Shown: piece after piece, positions 1-5,367 of the stretch
Layout of the letters: every line of letters starts with the position of its first letter
Numbering within the stretch: the stretch's first letter is position 1
NCBI GenBank assembly: GCA_003221825.1
Contig: QHUE01000195.1
Coordinates: 1 to 5,367 of the forward strand
Direction: 5' to 3'
DNA length: 5,367 bases
Source: Gemmatimonadota bacterium
GTDB lineage: Bacteria; Gemmatimonadota; Gemmatimonadetes; Gemmatimonadales; GWC2-71-9
Notes under the pieces: generated by a model
What the model was told of the DNA's origin: nothing
Database searches by the model: none
Seen by the model: only the letters and a program-made list of their open reading frames with translations
Translations under genes and position numbers: made by a program

Positions 1-1617
1 GAGGGCCAGCTGTTCATCGCGATGGAGCTCGTGGAGGGCCGCGATCTCTCCGACATGATCGCCCTGCGCGACCCGCTCGCACTGGAGCGCAAACTCGACA
101 TTGCGATCGAAGTCCTCGCCGGCCTGCACTTCGCCCACCAGCGCGGCGTGATTCATCGCGACGTCAAGCCCTCCAACGTGCGCGTGATGCCGGACGGCCG
201 GATCAAGATCATGGATTTCGGCATCGCGCGGCTGCAGAAAGCGGACTCGACCGGATCCGGCGCGATCGTCGGCACGCCGACCTACATGGCGCCGGAACAG
301 ATCACCAATGGCGCGATTACCCCCGCCACCGACGTCTTCTCCGTGGGCTGCATGCTGTACGAGCTGCTCTGCTATCAACGCCCGTTCGAAGCGGAGTCGG
401 TGCACGGCGTGCTGTATCAGGTGCTGACGACGGAGCCGCGCCCGCTGCGGACCGTCGCGCCGTCGATCCCGGCGGCGCTCGAGCGCGTGGTCAACAAGGC
501 GATGAACAAGGTCCCGCACGAGCGCTACGAGTCCGCGGGACAGATGATGGCGATGCTGCAGCAAATCCGCGCCGCGTTGTCGGGGGCGGACGAGGAGGCC
601 ACGCAGCCGCTGGGACGCTGGACGCCGCTCCCCCGGCCCATGTTGAAGCTGATCACACATGCATCGATGAAAGCCCGGCTCGCGGTGTTGGGCGCGCTCG
701 CGGCCGTCGTCGTGCTGCTGGTCTACGCCCCGTCGCAACCCGCGGACGGACCATCGAACACGACGGCCGGCGGCCCTGTCATTCCTCCGCCGGCGACGCC
801 GCCGGGCGGGCTCGCCGCACCGCCGCCCGCCCCGGACGGCCAGCCGGTGTCGCTCGCGGTGAGTGTGCGGCGCGACTCGGCGCTGGCCGCGCGCGACCGC
901 GCCATCGCGGCCGGCGCGCAAAAGAACAGCGTCCCGTCGCTGCTGCTGGCGCAGACGATGCTGGAGGCGTCGGACCGGGCCTTACAACGCGGCGATCAGT
1001 CGCTCGCGCTGCGCGGCTACGTCGAGTCCGCCCAGCGCTATGCCCAGGCCCATGAGGAGGCCCGGGCCATGGATCGCGAGGCGCAGCACATGATCGAGCG
1101 CGTCAGTCCGGTCGTCCAGGCCATTCCCGCCGGGCGAGCCGCCGCCAACGCGGGCGTCTTTCTGGCGCGTGCGGAGTCGTTGCTCCGTGCCCAGGATTTC
1201 ACGCTCGCCAAGATGGCGGCGCAGAGTGCCGAGCAGATCGGCATCGACGCGGGGATCGCGCCCCCGAGCGCGCAGCCGCCCGACGCGCGCGGCGCGATCG
1301 ACGTGCTGCTCAGCGACCTGGGCCGCGCCTTGGCGAGCCAGCGCATCTCCAACATCCGCGTGCTCTACCCCGGGTTAACCGAGGATGAACGCCGCAGCTG
1401 GGACTCCTTCTTCCGGGAATGGAATCAGATCACCGCGAAATTCGTCATCGAAGACTTCAAGGTTCAGGGCAGCACCGCCACCGGCAACGTCCGCGCGACG
1501 TTCGATTATGTGCCGGAACGCGGCGGCGCGCCGCGTGAAGACCGCCGGCGGTTTGCGATGCGATTCGAGCGGAAGGACGTTGGCTGGCGGTTGACGGCGG
1601 TTACGGAACTGAAATGA
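1..1617 (+). CDS. Transmembrane Hanks-type Ser/Thr protein kinase with extracytoplasmic helical and NTF2-like region (5' partial)
   Basis: The reading frame is open from base 1; the codons before the first ATG (nt 22) read EGQLFIA, a typical kinase beta5 strand and hinge, so that ATG is internal and the N-lobe (Gly loop, catalytic Lys, helix C) is off the window. Counting from that Met, the C-lobe shows HRDVKPSN at 45-52 (catalytic Asp47, metal-binding Asn52), DFG at 65-67, an activation segment ending GTPTYMAPE at 84-92, and the DVFSVG helix. It is an RD-type kinase, expected to phosphorylate Ser/Thr of cytoplasmic proteins. One membrane helix lies at about 216-236, followed by a Pro/Ala-rich linker (237-275), an Ala-rich helical region with two similar segments (about 286-344 and 373-409, resembling DUF4398-type helices), and an alpha+beta C-terminal domain (about 424-531) of NTF2/SnoaL-like appearance. 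There are no PASTA repeats. The outer part is probably a sensor or envelope-binding module. It converges on the next gene with 3 bp between stops. The kinase call is firm; the outer domain assignments are tentative. Confidence 0.95.
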   Translation, partial: EGQLFIAMELVEGRDLSDMIALRDPLALERKLDIAIEVLAGLHFAHQRGVIHRDVKPSNVRVMPDGRIKIMDFGIARLQKADSTGSGAIVGTPTYMAPEQITNGAITPATDVFSVGCMLYELLCYQRPFEAESVHGVLYQVLTTEPRPLRTVAPSIPAALERVVNKAMNKVPHERYESAGQMMAMLQQIRAALSGADEEATQPLGRWTPLPRPMLKLITHASMKARLAVLGALAAVVVLLVYAPSQPADGPSNTTAGGPVIPPPATPPGGLAAPPPAPDGQPVSLAVSVRRDSALAARDRAIAAGAQKNSVPSLLLAQTMLEASDRALQRGDQSLALRGYVESAQRYAQAHEEARAMDREAQHMIERVSPVVQAIPAGRAAANAGVFLARAESLLRAQDFTLAKMAAQSAEQIGIDAGIAPPSAQPPDARGAIDVLLSDLGRALASQRISNIRVLYPGLTEDERRSWDSFFREWNQITAKFVIEDFKVQGSTATGNVRATFDYVPERGGAPREDRRRFAMRFERKDVGWRLTAVTELK

Positions 1618-1620
1618 ACG

Positions 1621-1983
1621 CTACCAGGCGCGTTGGTTCGCGGCCGGAGGCTCGGGAATCGCGAGGGTATCCGGGCGCGCCGTCGGCGGCCCTACACGGC
1701 GCAGGGTGACCGGCTTCTCCAAATCCCCGCCACTGATCGTGAGCTTGTCGCCGGTGAGCTTCATCCCGTAGACCTGCCAGACGCCGTCGCCCAGGGTGAT
1801 CCAGAGACTGTCGCCTACGATGCGCCAGCGCGCGACATCCTGGCCGAACTGGGCCGAGCTGTCACCGCGCACCATGATGTGACGGATCTCGTCGCCCGCG
1901 CGCGCCTGCCAATCCCCCGCGAGCCGGATGGGCGCCTGCGCGACGAGCGCGAGCGTCCCGGCGATCAGCCAAAGCCGAATCAT
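1621..1983 (-). CDS. Small exported lipocalin-like beta-rich protein, function unknown
   Basis: This 120-residue protein starts with a short charged N-terminus (MIR) and a hydrophobic stretch to about residue 17 ending AQA, which looks like a signal peptide. The Pro at 18 makes cleavage exactly after AQA doubtful. There is no lipobox Cys. The mature part alternates short strands and turns (GDW near 23-25, WRIVGDSLWITL in the middle, KLTISGGDL, then VTLRRVG), the pattern of small one-domain lipocalin-like proteins in which a GDxL strand motif recurs. The last 20 residues are Pro/Ala-rich and probably disordered. It is the last gene of the leftward cluster, 7 bp after the HD-GYP stop, and lacks a clear Shine-Dalgarno, so translation probably depends on the gene before it. 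I do not recognise a specific family and cannot name a ligand; a role in the periplasm or outer envelope is inferred from the signal peptide only. Confidence 0.8.
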   Translation of the reverse strand: MIRLWLIAGTLALVAQAPIRLAGDWQARAGDEIRHIMVRGDSSAQFGQDVARWRIVGDSLWITLGDGVWQVYGMKLTGDKLTISGGDLEKPVTLRRVGPPTARPDTLAIPEPPAANQRAW

Positions 1984-1990
1984 GGCACAA

Positions 1991-3169
1991 TCATACCCCG
2001 CTCTGTTCCGGTTTTGCCGGCGGGAGCGCGACCGGCGCCACGGCTCCTTCCCACTGCTTCATCATCCGCACGAACGCGCCGCAGAGCTCCGGATCGAACT
2101 CCATCCCGCTGCGCTCCTGCAAGTAGCCGAGGGTTTTCTCGAATGACCACGCCTCGCGGTATGGTCGCCGAGTGCGCAGCGCATCGTATACGTCGCAGAC
2201 ATGTACGAGCTTGCTCGCCTGATGGCAGTCGCGCGCAAAATGCAGCACCGGATACCCGCCGCCGTTGATCATGATGTGGTGCTCATACGCGACGACCACC
2301 GCGAGATCGAGATCCTGCTCGACCGCGAGCAGCATCCGTGCTCCGGCGACCGGGTGCTCGTTCATCAGCGCCCGCTCCTCATCGGTCAGGCGGCCGGGCT
2401 TGGTCAGCACCTCGAGCGGGATCTTGATCTTGCCGACGTCGTGCAACAGCCCGGCGATCCCGAACGTGCGCACATCTGTCGCCGACAGGCCAAGGAACTC
2501 CGACAACGCCATCGCCAGCACCGCCACATTCATCGAGTGCGTGGTCGTGTACTGATCGAACTCCTTGAGCTGGAGCAGCGGGAGCATCACCTGGCGCCCC
2601 GCGTGCATCGCCACGACGAGCGAGCGCACGACGGCCTCGGCTTCCGCCAGCGGAATGGCGCCGGTCGTCTGCACCTCGCTTTGGAGCCAGCGCACGGTGT
2701 CGACCTCTTCGCCCAATGAGAAGCTGATCGTCGCGGTGGGGAGCGGCTCGGGCGCGAGCTCCGTCTCGCCCTTGAGACCGACCGCCCCGAAGCGGATGCT
2801 GCTGCGGCGCATCTGGCGCGCGTCCGTACTGATGGCGGACAGCGTCAGGCGCGCCAGCGCTTCCTCGAGAAATCCTTCGAAGTCCTCGCGGCTGACGTGA
2901 TCCTCGAACTCGAGCCGCTGAATCCCGGCCTGCGCCAGGCGCTTGCCCCAGTCCCACGCCTTGAGCTCGCGCAGCGGCATCCGACCGAAGACGACCTCGT
3001 CACCCAGGAACGTGAAGAGCGGGCGTGACGTGTCGCTCTGGAGATCCAGGATCTGCTGGTAGGCGACATCCAGGGCACGCTCCCGCGCCGGATGCCCGAC
3101 GCGATAGAGGGCCATCGCGGCGAGCGCCTGCGCAAACGCGTTCAGAAAGCGCGCCGGATCGCCGCTCAT
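1991..3169 (-). CDS. HD-GYP domain protein, probable cyclic-di-GMP phosphodiesterase (variant GYP motif)
   Basis: The protein has 392 residues from the ATG at 3169. An in-frame ATG at 3256 would add 29 residues rich in Arg and Cys that look non-coding, and the 3169 start forms an ATGA overlap with the upstream stop, so 3169 is preferred. Residues about 5-140 form an N-terminal domain with a conserved GHP (25-27) that resembles the start of the upstream gene product. A helical stretch leads into the HD-GYP domain (about 180-375): His211, HDVGK at 243-247, Pro251, KPG at 257-259, His272, HH at 297-298, NGGGYP at 302-307, CDVYDA near 325-330 (Asp326, Asp329), RRPY at 334-337. HD-GYP proteins hydrolyse cyclic di-GMP (some cGAMP) at a two- or three-metal site, and the main His/Asp ligands are present. 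The usual HHExxDGxGYP is altered (Glu to Ile, Asp to Asn). There is no receiver domain or membrane segment, so it is probably cytosolic. The domain call is firm; catalytic activity is inferred. Confidence 0.93.
   Translation of the reverse strand: MSGDPARFLNAFAQALAAMALYRVGHPARERALDVAYQQILDLQSDTSRPLFTFLGDEVVFGRMPLRELKAWDWGKRLAQAGIQRLEFEDHVSREDFEGFLEEALARLTLSAISTDARQMRRSSIRFGAVGLKGETELAPEPLPTATISFSLGEEVDTVRWLQSEVQTTGAIPLAEAEAVVRSLVVAMHAGRQVMLPLLQLKEFDQYTTTHSMNVAVLAMALSEFLGLSATDVRTFGIAGLLHDVGKIKIPLEVLTKPGRLTDEERALMNEHPVAGARMLLAVEQDLDLAVVVAYEHHIMINGGGYPVLHFARDCHQASKLVHVCDVYDALRTRRPYREAWSFEKTLGYLQERSGMEFDPELCGAFVRMMKQWEGAVAPVALPPAKPEQSGV
3166..3169 (-). other. ATGA stop/start overlap coupling the HEAT and HD-GYP genes
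   Basis: On the - strand the four bases ATGA hold the ATG of the HD-GYP gene and the TGA of the HEAT-repeat gene. The bases upstream of the ATG offer only a weak AGG 2 nt away, so translation by reinitiation after the HEAT gene is likely. This overlap decides the HD-GYP start. Coupling is inferred from the arrangement. Confidence 0.75.
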
Positions 3170-5274
3170 CGCCTGATCGCAGCGCTGCGGACATCGGGAT
3201 CCTTCGATGCGGCCGCGAGGGCCAGGACGGCCGCGGCGCGCACATCGTTGCGCCACCCGGCCGCCAGCGCCATCAGCGCGGCCAGCAGCTCGAGCGAGCG
3301 GGCGGCGAGCTTCGGGCGTCCCAGCCAGTTCGTACCGCCGTCGACGAGCGCGAGCAGCGCGTTCAGGGCCGCGGTGTTGCGCACGCGGCCGAGGACCTTG
3401 ATGGCGAGGACGCGCAGCTCGGAGGGCGCGGTCTGATCGTGGACCAGCTGCGTGATCGGCGGCAACGCCGCCGGCGGGCAGTCCTCGAGCGCCGCGCCCA
3501 GCGCCAGCCGGACCATGCGGGGGTCGGAATCACGGAGCGCACCGAGCAGCGCGCGCTCGCGCTCGGCAGTCACCTTGAGCGAAACCTTCAAGGCCTCACG
3601 CCGCACCCGCGCGTCCTCATGAGCGATGAAAGCCGCCGTCGAGAACCCTTCGGGGAGCGCCGGCAGCCCGTCGAGGATCAGCAACAAATTGCGCGTGACA
3701 TACCAGGGGAGGTCGCGCGACAGGCGCGTGAGAATGGCGGGGCCAAGCTCGCGCGGGGCGCGGGTCAGCCGATCGAGCAGTCCGCGGCGTGTCGTGCGCG
3801 ACTCCGAGGCGCCCAGCACATCCAGCAGCGGCTCGAACGCGTCGACGCGCAGGTGCGGGAACACGCGGTCCAGCGTGACGAAGTCGGGCGGCTCGGTGCT
3901 CGCCAGCTGCCGTATCACATCCGGCGAGGTGACCCGCGTCCAGAGGGGAGCGATGTCAGCGCGCAGCGCCGGGCGCGAGGCGTCGGGTGACTCGGCGAGC
4001 AGGTCGACGAGCTCGCTGACGTGGTGCTCGGCCACCAGCCGCTCGACGGCGCGCCACGCGCCGAACCCGAGCGCGCCGCTCTCGACCGCCGTCTGGACGA
4101 TGCGTAACGGCTCGGCGGCCTGTTCCCCCACGCGCCGCGCGGCGGTGTGCGGCGCGGCCGCCGCCATTTTCTGCAGCGCCAGACCGTACGCGTCGGGATT
4201 CGGATCTTCGAGCGTCCATCCTTGCAGCAGATCCCGCACCTGCTCGCGCAGCGCTTCGTCGGCCTGGGGGCGGGCTTCCGGGGTCCCCTGCTCCGCATGT
4301 TGCGCCAGCTTCGACAGCATTCGCACCAACGGATCGGAAACCGTTTTGTGGGACGCATCCGCCATCGCGCGCACGATGTCGAGCACGGCGTCCACCGCCA
4401 GCCCATGCGTCGCATCGATCGCGAACTTGAAGCGCTGCGCGTTGTCGCCGCCCATCTCGATCAGGCGGCGCAGCGTTCCCGGCTGCAGCGCGCCGACGAG
4501 CTTCGAGGTGCGGCGCCGCAGCGCGACCGCCTCGGCGCCGCCCGCGTGCTTCAACTCATCCGCGATTTGCAGCAGATATCCCACGATCACCTGGTCGTAC
4601 GCGGCGCTCTTCGGATGCCCATCAATGGCTTTGGCAATCAGCGTCGGCTCAGTGGCCGGCGGCGATCCGTCATCGCCTGCCCCCTCTCCCCCCATCGCCT
4701 CCGCGGTCAGCGCCGCGCGCGCCAGCCCCACCCACAGCTGCGCGCCGCGCAGCCCGCGTTCCTTGGAGCCCTTGTCGTCGCCCGGAGCGGGGACCTGATC
4801 ATCTTCCTGCAACAGCTCGAGACGCTCGTAGGTGATGGGGTGCAGCCGGATGTGATCCCAGGCGTGCAACTGCTCGGGTGGACCAAGCCCGAGGGGCTCC
4901 CCGCTTCGCTCCGCCTCGACCGATAGCGTTTTCAGCACAGCGGCGACCTCGCTCACCCGCAGTCCGCGGTGGAACGTCACGGCACCGAGATGGTGGCGAT
5001 GCAAACGACCGGCGAGCTCGGCGAGGAGCGGGTTTTTGGGATCGGTGGCAACACCTTTGATGACGAGCTGCTGTCGGGCGACGCCGAGAGCGATGGTCGT
5101 GCGCCCTTCGAACAGATGCTCGGCGCGGCGTGTGACTCCCGCCGCGGCAGGAGCCAACGACGGATGCCCCTCCGGATACATCGAGTGCTTATGGAGGGCA
5201 ATCGAGAGTTCTATGAGGAAATCGGCCAGTTCTCTCGAAAGAGCGGCCTTCTCAGACGGCGGAGCCCCGGTCAT
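3166..5274 (-). CDS. HEAT-repeat protein with N-terminal domain shared with the adjacent HD-GYP protein
   Basis: The protein has 702 residues. The ATG at 5274 is the only usable start: upstream in frame there is no ATG, GTG or TTG before a stop, and the next Met is residue 32, inside the conserved domain. Residues about 16-155 are an alpha/beta domain with the pattern AL...MYPEGHP (GHP at 36-38), a QLVIKG strand, and HIRLHPITY at 141-149. An acidic, Gly/Pro-rich linker follows (about 156-210). The rest is almost all helical; from about 545 the helices show HEAT-like signatures such as HEDARVRREAL (552-562), DSDPRMVRLAL (582-592), SELRVLAIKVLG (618-629) and NDVRAAAVLAL (676-686), ending on a partial repeat DPDVRSAA (692-699). 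HEAT arrays are protein-binding scaffolds with no catalysis. No signal peptide or membrane helix is seen, so it is likely cytosolic. It is the first gene of the cluster and its stop overlaps the HD-GYP start, suggesting a partner or regulator of that protein. The exact role is unknown. Confidence 0.9.
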   Translation of the reverse strand: MTGAPPSEKAALSRELADFLIELSIALHKHSMYPEGHPSLAPAAAGVTRRAEHLFEGRTTIALGVARQQLVIKGVATDPKNPLLAELAGRLHRHHLGAVTFHRGLRVSEVAAVLKTLSVEAERSGEPLGLGPPEQLHAWDHIRLHPITYERLELLQEDDQVPAPGDDKGSKERGLRGAQLWVGLARAALTAEAMGGEGAGDDGSPPATEPTLIAKAIDGHPKSAAYDQVIVGYLLQIADELKHAGGAEAVALRRRTSKLVGALQPGTLRRLIEMGGDNAQRFKFAIDATHGLAVDAVLDIVRAMADASHKTVSDPLVRMLSKLAQHAEQGTPEARPQADEALREQVRDLLQGWTLEDPNPDAYGLALQKMAAAAPHTAARRVGEQAAEPLRIVQTAVESGALGFGAWRAVERLVAEHHVSELVDLLAESPDASRPALRADIAPLWTRVTSPDVIRQLASTEPPDFVTLDRVFPHLRVDAFEPLLDVLGASESRTTRRGLLDRLTRAPRELGPAILTRLSRDLPWYVTRNLLLILDGLPALPEGFSTAAFIAHEDARVRREALKVSLKVTAERERALLGALRDSDPRMVRLALGAALEDCPPAALPPITQLVHDQTAPSELRVLAIKVLGRVRNTAALNALLALVDGGTNWLGRPKLAARSLELLAALMALAAGWRNDVRAAAVLALAAASKDPDVRSAAIRR

Positions 5275-5328
5275 GGCTCCCCAAAATAGCGCGTCCTCCG
5301 GTGCTGAAGCTCACTTTCGCAAAACGCA
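5275..5328 (-). promoter_or_regulatory. 5' region of the leftward cluster; promoter expected but not convincingly seen
   Basis: If the hairpin to the right stops transcription from outside, the promoter of the three-gene cluster should lie in these 54 bp. On the - strand there is an AT-rich TATTTT at 5288-5283, close to the ATG, and TTGCGA at 5322-5317, but the gap between them is 28 nt, too long for a sigma-70 pair. If TATTTT were the -10 box, the transcript would have almost no leader. The promoter is inferred from position only. Confidence 0.25.
5277..5282 (-). promoter_or_regulatory. Candidate ribosome binding site of the HEAT-repeat gene (GGGGAG, very short spacing)
   Basis: On the - strand GGGGAG lies only 2 nt before the ATG at 5274, closer than the usual 5-9 nt. 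A better-matching GGAGGA sits at 5299-5294 but is 19 nt from the ATG, too far for normal use. Which one serves this gene cannot be settled from the sequence. Confidence 0.4.
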
Positions 5329-5353
5329 ACGCCCCGGGGATTCCCCGGGGCGT
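5329..5353. terminator. Strong GC-rich hairpin, probable intrinsic terminator
   Basis: Two arms, ACGCCCCGGGG (5329-5339) and CCCCGGGGCGT (5343-5353), are perfectly complementary and give an 11-bp stem with a 3-nt ATT loop. On the - strand the stem is followed by TGCGTTTT, on the + strand by CTTACT; neither is a clean T-run, so the tract is weak on both sides. No gene of the + strand ends nearby, so the likely role is to end a leftward gene lying beyond the right edge and to separate it from the HEAT/HD-GYP cluster. Confidence 0.7.
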
Positions 5354-5367
5354 CTTACTAACTGCGC

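Noticed and set aside
22..24. ATG at 22 as the true start of the kinase
   Set aside because: The preceding codons continue the kinase beta5/hinge pattern in frame and the N-lobe would be missing. The gene is cut by the window edge, not short.
1617..1634. Inverted repeat AACGC/GCGTT between the convergent genes as a terminator
   Set aside because: A 5-bp stem with an 8-nt loop and no T-run on either strand is expected by chance in GC-rich DNA.
3167..3256. Longer form of the HD-GYP protein from the ATG at 3256
   Set aside because: The extra 29 residues are Arg/Cys-rich and overlap the HEAT gene by about 90 bp. The conserved domain begins just after the ATG at 3169, which forms an ATGA overlap.
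3025..3990. Open frame of 321 codons on the + strand
   Set aside because: The Arg/Gln/Gly-rich composition with no domain is typical of a shadow frame. It crosses the junction of two convincing - strand genes.
3626..4798. Long open frame of 390 codons on the + strand, opposite the HEAT-repeat gene
   Set aside because: The product is Ser/Arg-rich and low in complexity with no recognisable domain. It lies entirely antisense to a well-supported gene, and such frames are common opposite high-GC coding DNA.
1..5367. A defence or other novel multi-gene system (kinase, HEAT protein, nucleotide phosphodiesterase)
   Set aside because: No nuclease, toxin, nucleotide cyclase, integrase, or effector of known type is present, and the genes look like core signalling genes with uniform base composition. 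The sequence does not support more than a possible signalling cluster.

Overview
The window is GC-rich, densely coded bacterial DNA holding four genes. One runs rightward on the + strand and is cut by the left edge. The other three run leftward on the - strand in a tight, probably co-transcribed cluster. High GC, a Hanks-type Ser/Thr kinase with an extracytoplasmic helical/NTF2-like sensor region, an HD-GYP protein, and the style of the small secreted protein suggest a Gemmatimonadota-like soil or sediment bacterium. Acidobacteriota or Myxococcota cannot be excluded from this sequence, and the assignment is inference.

Layout. At 1-1617 (+) is a transmembrane Ser/Thr protein kinase whose N-lobe lies off the window. 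Its stop is 3 bp from the stop of the convergent cluster. In the leftward direction of transcription, the cluster begins with a 702-residue HEAT-repeat protein (5274-3166). A 392-residue HD-GYP protein follows (3169-1991), its start overlapping the preceding stop as ATGA. A small exported beta-rich lipocalin-like protein ends the cluster (1983-1621). Upstream of the cluster, 5275-5367 holds a strong GC-rich hairpin, probably the terminator of a leftward gene outside the window, and a short 5' region without a convincing promoter.

How the genes may work together. The HEAT-repeat and HD-GYP proteins appear to share a homologous N-terminal domain of roughly 130-140 residues, followed by different C-terminal modules: a helical scaffold in one and a probable cyclic-di-GMP phosphodiesterase domain in the other. 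With the coupled start, this suggests that the two proteins act in one signalling complex. The HD-GYP motif is a variant (HH...NGGGYP in place of HHE..DG.GYP), so its activity should not be assumed. The kinase is a neighbour on the other strand, and no functional link to the cluster is shown by the sequence.

I see no mobile element, CRISPR array, tRNA or rRNA gene. There is no stretch over 300 bp without a gene. The most unusual points are the shared N-terminal domain, the variant GYP motif, and the chained stop/start overlaps at the two gene junctions.
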